Of a stretch of 64,000 bases of DNA, positions 34,334 to 42,448 are shown piece by piece. The notes beneath the pieces were generated by a model, which searched no databases, was not told the origin of the DNA, and saw only the letters and a list, made by a program, of their open reading frames with translations. Numbering within the stretch: position 1 is the stretch's first letter; every line of letters starts with the position of its first letter. Position numbers and translations under genes: made by a program. The stretch covers positions 2,232,001 to 2,296,000 of the forward strand of contig NZ_CP051302.1 of the NCBI RefSeq assembly GCF_024181405.1, given 5' to 3'. Source of the stretch: Treponema denticola. Lineage in GTDB: Bacteria > Spirochaetota > Spirochaetia > Treponematales > Treponemataceae.

Positions 34334-35347
34334 ATGCAATCTAAAAATAAGCGTTTTATCACAATCATATTTTTATTAATCTTAATCTACGGCTGTAAAA
34401 CAACAGATAACAATACAACCGATACAAGTAAAAAACAAAACTATAGCCAAGCCGAATATTTTAACATGGCAGGAAACAGTGCAAAAGAAAAAAAAGATGG
34501 AACAAGGGCTATATATTATTATACAAAAGCAATTGAAGTAGATCCTGCTTATATTGAAGCCTATCTAAACAGAGGAGAAGCATATGTTTATCTGGCTGAA
34601 CACGAAAAAGCTCTAGCTGACTTTGATAGGATAATTGAGCTTAATCCGAAAGAAGATAAAGCCTATTATTTTAAAGGTTTATTGTTTAATGATGCAGGTA
34701 ACTATAATAAAGCTATTGAAAACTTAAATACTGCGATAAACTTAAACGATAAAGCGTATGAATATTACGAAGCAAGAAGCCGAGCTTATGAACAAATCAA
34801 TGAATATGAAAAAGCTTTTGAGGATATAAATACTGCAATTAAATTAAATCCGAAATCTGCAAAACTATACAATTTAAGAGGGAGATTGCACGAACATTTT
34901 GAAAGAACTGATGATGCAATAAACGACTTTAAAATAGCTATTAAATTGGATCCTGATGATATATGGCCGTATAATGGACTACTTTTTATATATCTGGAAA
35001 TGGATAAAAATAATGAGGCATTTGAAATTGTCAATAAGATGATAAAAATGAAGCCTTCATGGATAGGTATACTATATGGAATACGCGGAACATTATTTTC
35101 AATGAGAGGGCAATATAAAGAAGCCATAGAAGACTGTAATACCGGTATAAGGATGTATCCTCATAATGCCTCTCTATACAATATTCGAGGAAAAATTTAT
35201 TTTGATCTCAAAGAATATAAAAAGGCAATAGAAGACTTTGATATGGCTATTAAATTTGCTTTAGAAAACCAAAATACAGAAAAACAAGATGCCATCGAAT
35301 ACAAACAAAAAGCCTACGAAGCCTTGGCTGAAATGGGAGGAAAATAA
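34334..35347 (+). CDS. TPR lipoprotein, copy 2
   Basis: 337 residues, lipobox LILIYGC with Cys at residue 21, then TPR repeats (AYLNRGEAYVYLAEHEKALADF, AYEYYEARSRAYEQINEYEKAF, ASLYNIRGKIYFDLKEYKKAI). Its first 20 residues are identical to copy 1 at 31409 and the following 55 nearly so, as is the C-terminus (EALAEMGGK). AAGGAG lies 8 bases before the ATG. It is convergent with the fused exporter gene with only six bases between stops, leaving no room for a hairpin terminator. Confidence 0.8.
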   Translation: MQSKNKRFITIIFLLILIYGCKTTDNNTTDTSKKQNYSQAEYFNMAGNSAKEKKDGTRAIYYYTKAIEVDPAYIEAYLNRGEAYVYLAEHEKALADFDRIIELNPKEDKAYYFKGLLFNDAGNYNKAIENLNTAINLNDKAYEYYEARSRAYEQINEYEKAFEDINTAIKLNPKSAKLYNLRGRLHEHFERTDDAINDFKIAIKLDPDDIWPYNGLLFIYLEMDKNNEAFEIVNKMIKMKPSWIGILYGIRGTLFSMRGQYKEAIEDCNTGIRMYPHNASLYNIRGKIYFDLKEYKKAIEDFDMAIKFALENQNTEKQDAIEYKQKAYEALAEMGGK

Positions 35348-35353
35348 AAAAAA

Positions 35354-37066
35354 TTAATAATTTAAAACTTCAATTATATAATCAAGTCTGGCTTTTAGAC
35401 TATTTAATTGCGAAAGCTGATAATCAAGATTTTGAATTTTAAAATCGATCTCGGTTATATAGCCTTGTTTTAGTAAAACTTCTGAAGAAGCTAAACGATT
35501 TTGTATATTCTCTTTATTCTTTTCTGCTAAAATACAAACCTCGTTTAAAATATTTAAATTTATTTCATGAACTTCTTTTTTATTTTGATAGTTCATACTA
35601 AGAGCTTCAATTTCCAGTTTATTTAAATTAAGCAGTTCTTTAGTAGTCTTATCTATATCATAGACTTCATCAAGTGGAGACAGCGGAATATTTATTCCAA
35701 CAGCAAAATTAAAAAGCCAGCTTTTCTCAGCCTTCCAGTAATTTTGAATAGTATCTTTAAATTTCACACCGCCTTTTGATTTAGAAGCCGGATCAAGTGT
35801 AAATGAAAATATAAACGACGGAAGCCGATTAAGCTGTTCTTTCAATGTATAATATTGATTTACTTTCAATTGCTTTTGTTTAAGTAAAAATTCGGTATCA
35901 GTATTTATATACTCATGAGAAATATAGCTTTCAAGTTTTTTTATCCAAGATTCAATATTACTCGGCATTGCATCTGCACCCATCCCTGTCAAATTTAAAG
36001 TATGAAGCATTTGAAGGTATCTTTTTTTTGAATTTAACAAATTTAATTGATTATTATATCTTTTTGTATTTCTTTCCGAAAGTTCAAGCGTAGAAAGTTT
36101 TCCTTGCTTCCATAAAGCTTCATCATTTAGGCCCAGTTGTAAATCTATTTGTGACTTTTCTTCTTCAATTGCTATAGTCTTTTTTTGAAGCCAATAAGAA
36201 ACAGCAACATATATTGCCTCTGCGATTATTTTTTCTCTTATTCGTTGTAATTCCAAATCGACAAAACTAATACTATCTTCACCCAAATAAAACTCATGCT
36301 CTGCATACGGTTTTAAAATAGCCGGAGCAAAAAAATAAAGCGGCATTGAAAATTGAGTCTTGGAAGAAGAGCTGTATTCATTTTTTGCACCTTTTATTTT
36401 ACTTAAAGCAAATGTATTATCAATATTAAAAGTTAATCCCATTCCCATAGGCAGGGTTTGTTTTAAATTGAGACCTGTTGTAAAGGCATGTATTTGGTCA
36501 TGAGTCTTAATCTCCACATTGCTAATATAGTTTAACTTTAAAGATAATTTAGGAATCCATCTATATTGTATTTTTTGTGCTGCCGTTTTTTTTATATTAT
36601 ATTTACTAAGAGCTTTTTGATATTCATTACTGTTTGTTAAAACCCCGGCAATAAATTCTTCATATTCAATTGCATACAATGAAGATAATATACAACACAT
36701 AAACATAAAAAAAAGTTTCTTTACCATATAATAGGCTTGAAGAGCTTCTTTTCTTGCCGAATAAATACTGTCATCAATTTTTACAAGTTCTACACCCTTT
36801 TCTATTTTTTGTCCAGGCAAATAATTTATTTGTACAATCTCACCTGCAATTATATTTTTTACTAATGATATATTTTGTACAGGCCTTACCTGTCCTTTTG
36901 CATATACTACTTCTTCCATTTTTCCAAATATGCAATATAAAAAAGCAAACAGCATCAAGCTACCTATTATGTAAATAAAAACAGTTAAAACTACAGGCGG
37001 TTTTTGTAAAAATATTTCGTGTTTATAACGTAAATCTTTAAGATGTATAAGGCGTATAGGGTTCAT
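35354..37066 (-). CDS. Fusion of truncated HlyD-type adaptor and TolC-like outer-membrane protein
   Basis: 570 residues in one frame. Residues 1 to about 113 are the start of a membrane-fusion protein: cytosolic tail, one membrane helix (VFIYIIGSLMLFAFLYCIF), then the biotinyl-lipoyl half-motif YAKGQVRPVQNISLVK and IVQINYLPGQKIEKGVELVKID. The coiled-coil and second half are missing. At residue 114 a new signal peptide begins (MVKKLFFMFMCCILSSLYA), followed by about 440 residues of a TolC-like efflux barrel/coiled-coil protein (ELSERNTKRYNNQLNLLNSKK, LASSEVLLKQGYITEIDF). I infer an in-frame deletion that joined two genes of a type I secretion operon. The TolC part may be translated separately from the ATG at 36727. 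It follows the C39 exporter gene by 15 bases. Confidence 0.75.
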   Translation of the reverse strand: MNPIRLIHLKDLRYKHEIFLQKPPVVLTVFIYIIGSLMLFAFLYCIFGKMEEVVYAKGQVRPVQNISLVKNIIAGEIVQINYLPGQKIEKGVELVKIDDSIYSARKEALQAYYMVKKLFFMFMCCILSSLYAIEYEEFIAGVLTNSNEYQKALSKYNIKKTAAQKIQYRWIPKLSLKLNYISNVEIKTHDQIHAFTTGLNLKQTLPMGMGLTFNIDNTFALSKIKGAKNEYSSSSKTQFSMPLYFFAPAILKPYAEHEFYLGEDSISFVDLELQRIREKIIAEAIYVAVSYWLQKKTIAIEEEKSQIDLQLGLNDEALWKQGKLSTLELSERNTKRYNNQLNLLNSKKRYLQMLHTLNLTGMGADAMPSNIESWIKKLESYISHEYINTDTEFLLKQKQLKVNQYYTLKEQLNRLPSFIFSFTLDPASKSKGGVKFKDTIQNYWKAEKSWLFNFAVGINIPLSPLDEVYDIDKTTKELLNLNKLEIEALSMNYQNKKEVHEINLNILNEVCILAEKNKENIQNRLASSEVLLKQGYITEIDFKIQNLDYQLSQLNSLKARLDYIIEVLNY

Positions 37067-37081
37067 AGTTAAGAATAAAAG

Positions 37082-39247
37082 TTAAACACCTGTATTTTGA
37101 GCATTCCAAAGATCGGTATATATTCCGTTTTTTAAAATAAGCTCTTTATGTGTTCCTTCTTCTTTTATTTTACCTCCATCAAAAACAAAAATTTTATCGC
37201 AATTTATAATTGTCGAAAGTCTGTGAGCAACAATAATTGTAGTTTTATTTTCAATTATTTCTTCAATTGTACTCATTATAGCTTTTTCGGTAATAGCATC
37301 TAAACTTGCAGTCGCCTCATCAAGTATCAGTATTTTAGGTTCCCTAAGTAAAATACGGGCCAAGGCTATACGCTGCCGTTCACCGCCCGAAAGAGTTGCA
37401 CCCCGTTCTCCTATAATTGTTTCGTAACGATCGGGCAGCTTATTGATAAAAGCATCGGAGCGGGAAACTTTTGCAGCATAATACAAAGCATTTTCCGGTA
37501 AAAACCCGTTTCCCCATAAAATATTTTCTCTAATTGAACCTGAAAATAATAGAACTTCTTGAGGTACATAACCTATAAGTTTACGATACGATTCGGTTTC
37601 CAAATCTTTTATATTTAAACCGTCAATAAGGATTTCCCCGCTTTGAAAATTATAAAATTTCATAAGCAGTTTTACAAGTGTTGTTTTGCCTGAACCGGAG
37701 GCTCCTACAAAAGCAATTTTCATTCCGGGTTTTATATTTAAATTAATATTTTCTAATGTATTACCATGTAAACCGTATGCAAAACAGAGGTCTTTAATTT
37801 CGATAGAACCTTCTATATTTTCTATTTTAGTTTTTCCCGAATAGGTTGTTTTTTCGATAGGCATATCAAGTATTTCGGAAAGGCGGTTTGCTGCAACAAA
37901 GGCTTCCTGTAATGTAGGTTGCAAGGTTAATAAACGCCCTAAGGGGCCTAAAAAATATCCCGATAAAATAGAAAATGCTATCAACTGCCCGAGGCTCATT
38001 GTTCCGTTTAATATTTTAAAACTGCCTACCCAATAAACGCCTAAAGTTCCAAGCTGCGAAAGAGTCATTTGCACGGCATTTTCTATATTTGCAAGCGTAC
38101 CTATTTCAATCCCCTTATTTACGGAATCTACCATTTTTACCTCGGTTCGCTCAAATGCAAGATCTTCACTTGAAAGAGCCTTTACTGTTCCTATTCCGTT
38201 TATGGACTCTACCATGCCTGAATATTTTTCGGCATCTATTACGGCCTTTTCTTTTATCATTCTTCTATATGGCTGCACAAAAAAACATATTACAACGGCA
38301 GAAATAATAACCGGAATAACGGCAATCAACATGAGTATACCGCCTGATGCACATAAAAAAGCTCCGCCTACAACCAGCATTAGGGAGTCCAAGATAATAT
38401 TCATTCCTGTAGAAGACAGAACCTGTCTTATAGTATTTACATCATGAATACGGGAAAGGACCTCTCCTGTTTTGCGTGTAGTAAAAAAATCCATCGGAAG
38501 ATGAAGAACATGGTCAAAGTATTCAAAACTTAAAGCAGCTTCCATCTTACTGCTCATATGAAGCATAAGTTGATTACGCGAAATATTTAACAGCGTTTGA
38601 AAAATAATTACAACAAGGTATCCTAAAGAAACCAAGTTAAGCGTTATTTTTGTACCTGAATATAAAACTTCATCAACCAAAAACCGAAAATAAAAAGCAA
38701 CGATTATACCTAAAAAACTTAAGAGTATACTTGCCGTAAGAACTTCGCCTACTATTTTTTTATGGGGCTTTAAAAGATACAAAAAACGGGTTAAAATACT
38801 GCCTGAATCTTTATTTAACTTAAATTTTTCTTGAGGAGTTAAAACAAAAAAGACACCGCTCCACTCTTTTTTAAATTCACTTATAGGTATTTTCAAAAGC
38901 CCTGAAGCAGGGTCTCCTATAATTACGTTATCTTTTTTAATTTTAAAAATTACAACATAATGTTCTGAATCATTTCTTTTTAAATGAGTAATTATGGGGA
39001 AGACGATATCCTCGGAAAATTCTTTTTCGGGACTTAAAGCTCCCTGACATGAAAATCCTAATTCTTCTGCACCGCGGACAATTCCGTATCCTGAGGTACC
39101 GCCTCTATCCGTACCTGCTATTTTGCATATATAAGAAATAGGTATTCTTTTCCCGTAATATTTGCAAAGAGTTGCAAGACAGGCAGGACCGCAGTCCTGA
39201 GTATCTTGCTGCAAGACCACGGTTAAATTGGATTTTTTATTAAACAC
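37082..39247 (-). CDS. Peptidase-containing ABC exporter (C39 type)
   Basis: 721 residues from a GTG at 39247 with AGGGAG just upstream. An N-terminal C39 cysteine peptidase (residues about 8-140) has LQQDTQDCGPACLATLCKYY with nucleophile Cys19, His96 in SEHYVVIF and Asp112 in GDPASG. A six-helix membrane domain (about 160-450) and an ATPase follow: Walker A GASGSGKTT, signature LSGGERQRIALAR, Walker B LILDEATASLD. Such exporters cut double-glycine leaders and move the cargo out. Two genes in the island carry such leaders: 39254-39847, only six bases upstream on the same strand, and 32502-33596. All catalytic residues are present, so it looks active. Confidence 0.92.
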   Translation of the reverse strand: MFNKKSNLTVVLQQDTQDCGPACLATLCKYYGKRIPISYICKIAGTDRGGTSGYGIVRGAEELGFSCQGALSPEKEFSEDIVFPIITHLKRNDSEHYVVIFKIKKDNVIIGDPASGLLKIPISEFKKEWSGVFFVLTPQEKFKLNKDSGSILTRFLYLLKPHKKIVGEVLTASILLSFLGIIVAFYFRFLVDEVLYSGTKITLNLVSLGYLVVIIFQTLLNISRNQLMLHMSSKMEAALSFEYFDHVLHLPMDFFTTRKTGEVLSRIHDVNTIRQVLSSTGMNIILDSLMLVVGGAFLCASGGILMLIAVIPVIISAVVICFFVQPYRRMIKEKAVIDAEKYSGMVESINGIGTVKALSSEDLAFERTEVKMVDSVNKGIEIGTLANIENAVQMTLSQLGTLGVYWVGSFKILNGTMSLGQLIAFSILSGYFLGPLGRLLTLQPTLQEAFVAANRLSEILDMPIEKTTYSGKTKIENIEGSIEIKDLCFAYGLHGNTLENINLNIKPGMKIAFVGASGSGKTTLVKLLMKFYNFQSGEILIDGLNIKDLETESYRKLIGYVPQEVLLFSGSIRENILWGNGFLPENALYYAAKVSRSDAFINKLPDRYETIIGERGATLSGGERQRIALARILLREPKILILDEATASLDAITEKAIMSTIEEIIENKTTIIVAHRLSTIINCDKIFVFDGGKIKEEGTHKELILKNGIYTDLWNAQNTGV

Positions 39248-39253
39248 GGCTCC

Positions 39254-39847
39254 CTACACCCCAAACGGATCTTCTTTTATTGCAGTATCGTTTACAGGAA
39301 GCCCCGCAACATTTAAACTTGTTATAGGCTGTAAGGCGGATAACTCGTTATACTTTTTTGTATAAGCTTCATTATAATTTTTAACCGAGTTCGGCCCTAT
39401 ATAGTCAAACCCTGCCTCTATATTTGTTAGTCCAACCTCCTTTATCTTAGCGTTAACCCATTCTTTTGCATATTTATCTATATAATTTTCAACATTTTTA
39501 CAGGCTGTATTTGCATTAACCCAATATCCGGCGCCTCTTTGACCTTCTTTTCCTTTATACCCATCCGGTTTTCCATAAAATGCTTCCATATGGACACCGG
39601 TAGCTTCCATTACATCATAACTTGATTGGTTACACCATGTTACACCTTCTGCGGCGCCTTCATAGTCAAAATTTCCTTTTGCATAAGGCCGATAAATTGC
39701 AGCTTCCCGTACAGTATCTTGAGACTTTTCAAGATTAATACGCCTTTTTCTCGATAATATTACCTCATCATCTATAGCATCATTAATCTCTCCTCCTCCG
39801 TTTATTTTTAACAACTCTTCATCAGTTAATTTAATAATTTTTTCCAT
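39254..39847 (-). CDS. Double-glycine-leader protein, likely C39-exporter cargo
   Basis: 197 residues. The leader IIKLTDEELLKINGGG (residues 4-19) fits the L-S/T-x-x-E-L-x-x-I-x-G-G rule. The mature part is about 178 residues, far longer than a classical bacteriocin. Its centre reads GVTWCNQSSYDVMEATGV, similar to the 'TWCN...DV' stretch around the catalytic cysteine of some cysteine peptidases and peptidoglycan hydrolases; RGAGYWVNANTACKNVENYI follows. I infer an exported enzyme-like effector, family unknown. It lies directly before the exporter gene and after two lipoproteins. AGGAGG precedes the ATG. Confidence 0.7.
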   Translation of the reverse strand: MEKIIKLTDEELLKINGGGEINDAIDDEVILSRKRRINLEKSQDTVREAAIYRPYAKGNFDYEGAAEGVTWCNQSSYDVMEATGVHMEAFYGKPDGYKGKEGQRGAGYWVNANTACKNVENYIDKYAKEWVNAKIKEVGLTNIEAGFDYIGPNSVKNYNEAYTKKYNELSALQPITSLNVAGLPVNDTAIKEDPFGV

Positions 39848-39860
39848 TTTTTAATCCCTC

Positions 39861-41120
39861 CTAATATTTTCTTTTTAATAAAATAAACTCTTTTAAAGTA
39901 TCATTCCATTGATAATCATCTATCCATTCACCGCTCCTCGACTTATCTTTTATTATAATCATTTTTTTATACCAATCAACAGATACTACATCGTAATCAT
40001 TATCATATACATAACCGGTAACAAAAAACTCGCCATTGAATTCAATTATAAATAAGAAATTCCTACCTGTGCTAAAATGAGTTACAAAATATATTTCATT
40101 TTTACCGTTTTGATTAAAATCCGACACCCACCCTTGAGAAAACTCAAATCCAAAATTTTTTAACCCAAAAAGACCGCCTCGTTCAATATGCGGTGGAAAA
40201 AATGATGCACTAGGAACAGTAATATAGTAATCTTTGATTATCTTATCTTCATCAACTACAAAACATCGCACTCTTTCTATAAACTGATCATATATTTCCG
40301 GATCAGGGGCATCTTCATAAAACATAACAAAGTATTCATCATATCCTGAGTTTGTAAAGTTCCCCTTTACATAATCAAGGATTTTCATATCATACTGTTT
40401 ATATCCCATAGTTTTGACTCCCGTATCCCAATCTGTATGGACAACCTCAAAATATAAAGGATATCGTGTGTTTTCGTAATCTTCAAACAGTTTTATCATT
40501 TCATCTTTTTTTTCATCGTTTTCCATACTATATATAGAGCCGTGCACTTGGTTTTCTATAAGTTCGTCATTTATTTTTACCATATTAGTCTCACTTAAAA
40601 GGTCATAAGAGAGAGGAAGATACATCTGTTCAATGTTATACCACTTATAGGTAACCTGATAATCAAGAGTTCCTCCGTTTTGGGTAGGAGCTTTATATTT
40701 ACAATAGCAAAATTCACCTTCCTTTTTTATCTCATAAAAATGAATAAACTCAAGGTTATATACCGAACTATACAGTGCCGGAGCCTTTTGTTGTGCCAGA
40801 TTATCAATACTCATAAATACCGGACATTTATATCTTAGAATTTTTTCTTTCTTATCAAGCTCGGTTCTAAGCTGTTTAAGACTTTCCTCGTATGCTTTAC
40901 TTTTTTTGTATTTTTCTTCTAATTCCTTAATTTGTTCAGGACTCTTCACGTGCGTGTTATATTCGGGCTTTGATAAAAATTCATTTTCTTTCGGTTCAAT
41001 TTTTGTAGATGTTTCAACTTTTGTCTCCTCAGGCTTCTGTTCTTTAATTTCTTTAGAACACGAAAATAAAAAAGCCGCTAATATTAAGATAAAAATAAGT
41101 TTTAATTTGTCTTTTTTCAC
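39861..41120 (-). CDS. Lipoprotein paralogue A of the secretion island
   Basis: 419 residues from a GTG at 41120 with AAGGAGG five bases upstream; a longer in-frame ATG at 41258 would overlap the neighbouring gene and give an implausible N-terminus. The signal peptide ends in the lipobox LAAFLFSC. The mature part is charged and helical at first (PEQIKELEEKYKKSKAYEE), then beta-rich, with two repeats of a 'G/DFNQNG..E' type (VKGNFTNSGYDEYFVMFYED and VSDFNQNGKNEIYFVTHFS) resembling calcium-loop VCBS/FG-GAP-like segments. It is a paralogue of the next gene upstream (41131-42411). Its role in the island is unknown; receptor, immunity or substrate-binding functions are possible. Confidence 0.7.
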   Translation of the reverse strand: MKKDKLKLIFILILAAFLFSCSKEIKEQKPEETKVETSTKIEPKENEFLSKPEYNTHVKSPEQIKELEEKYKKSKAYEESLKQLRTELDKKEKILRYKCPVFMSIDNLAQQKAPALYSSVYNLEFIHFYEIKKEGEFCYCKYKAPTQNGGTLDYQVTYKWYNIEQMYLPLSYDLLSETNMVKINDELIENQVHGSIYSMENDEKKDEMIKLFEDYENTRYPLYFEVVHTDWDTGVKTMGYKQYDMKILDYVKGNFTNSGYDEYFVMFYEDAPDPEIYDQFIERVRCFVVDEDKIIKDYYITVPSASFFPPHIERGGLFGLKNFGFEFSQGWVSDFNQNGKNEIYFVTHFSTGRNFLFIIEFNGEFFVTGYVYDNDYDVVSVDWYKKMIIIKDKSRSGEWIDDYQWNDTLKEFILLKRKY

Positions 41121-41130
41121 TATAACCTCC

Positions 41131-42411
41131 TTATTTATATTGTTTATTTGATAAAAGAACATAGCAACGCTCTTTTTCACACCACTGATATTCTGCAAAA
41201 TATTTAGGTCTGGTATCTTTAGAATCCAATACCAGTGACCGAAATGGATTAGTTTCAACTACTATTTTAGCTTGTTCCCAGTCAACCGATTTAAGAATAT
41301 CACCTCGATTAGTGATAGGTATTTCAACAAATCTATTATCAATAAATTCTATTGAGAAAAAACTTGAACCGAATACCTCTTTGCGGTGAACAAATATCTC
41401 GTTTATTCCGTTTTGATTAAAATCGGCAATCCACCCAAAAGAAAATTGCTCGCCCAAATCTATTTTTGTTTTATCCCTCGGTACAACATGCCCCCAATGT
41501 CCCGGAAGTTTATACATTTTAATTACTTTATCGTTTTCCATGATAAAACACTCGACATATTTTATATAGTTATACTCCAAAAGAAATATACCATCTTCCA
41601 ACTCAGATTTAGTAAAAGGAGCCGTAAACAAAACTATATATTCATCTTTTCCTGAATTACTAAAATTACCCTTTACATAATCAAATACCTTATACGGCTT
41701 ATCACCCGTTTTATGCCGATGTTCCTTAGTGTATTTATTTATGTATCTTTCAAATATTTTAATATTTTTATCTTTGTTTATATCTTTTTCGGCTTCTGTT
41801 ATTTTCCCATGAACTCTTTTTGATTCCTGTACTTGCCTATCGGCTATTACGGGTTTTTCTCTTAGTTCATAATTTGTATAAGCAAAATTTTTCGGATATA
41901 GATAAAAAGTATAAACAACATCATATATTAATTCTTTTCCACTTGGAAGGTTTAATGTCTGTTTACAATAAATATTTTTATTATCCGAATCAACTTTGAC
42001 TATCTCTGTATTTTTTTGTCTGTTTAGATAATCAATACCGCTTTTTTCAAATTCTTCATACGAATTTCCATGAACATCGTACATATCTATTTCTAACTGG
42101 ATTTTATGTAGACTCCATGCATGTCTTTTTTTGCTTTCCAGTAATTTTATAAGCCCTGTTTCAGGAGTGTTTTCGTCGGTTAGTACAACTGGAGGATCTT
42201 CTTCAGTAAAATCAATATCTTCTTCTTCCGATTCAGATCCTTGTTTAATTTGGTCAAGCTTTTTTGGAGGAACAGTATAATCAAGTATTACTAAAGGTTT
42301 CTTTTCAGCTACGTTTTTTTCTTCCGCAGGTTCTTTAACCTCTTTAGAACACGAAAATAAAAAAGCTGCCAATATCAAGATAATGATAAGTTTTGATTTA
42401 TTGTTTTGCAT
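41131..42411 (-). CDS. Lipoprotein paralogue B of the secretion island
   Basis: 426 residues, lipobox LAAFLFSC identical to paralogue A. The shared core includes YVKGNFSNSGKDEYIVLFTA and WIADFNQNGINEIFVHRKE, the same FG-GAP-like loops. The N-terminal third is more acidic and Pro-rich (EEDIDFTEEDPPVVLTDENTP). It is ten bases upstream of paralogue A on the same strand, so they are a tandem duplication and probably cotranscribed with the double-glycine protein and the C39 exporter. AGAGG precedes the ATG. I do not know its function. Confidence 0.7.
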   Translation of the reverse strand: MQNNKSKLIIILILAAFLFSCSKEVKEPAEEKNVAEKKPLVILDYTVPPKKLDQIKQGSESEEEDIDFTEEDPPVVLTDENTPETGLIKLLESKKRHAWSLHKIQLEIDMYDVHGNSYEEFEKSGIDYLNRQKNTEIVKVDSDNKNIYCKQTLNLPSGKELIYDVVYTFYLYPKNFAYTNYELREKPVIADRQVQESKRVHGKITEAEKDINKDKNIKIFERYINKYTKEHRHKTGDKPYKVFDYVKGNFSNSGKDEYIVLFTAPFTKSELEDGIFLLEYNYIKYVECFIMENDKVIKMYKLPGHWGHVVPRDKTKIDLGEQFSFGWIADFNQNGINEIFVHRKEVFGSSFFSIEFIDNRFVEIPITNRGDILKSVDWEQAKIVVETNPFRSLVLDSKDTRPKYFAEYQWCEKERCYVLLSNKQYK

Positions 42412-42448
42412 TAGAACCTCTATGTTTATGGTTTAATAATTTAAAAAA

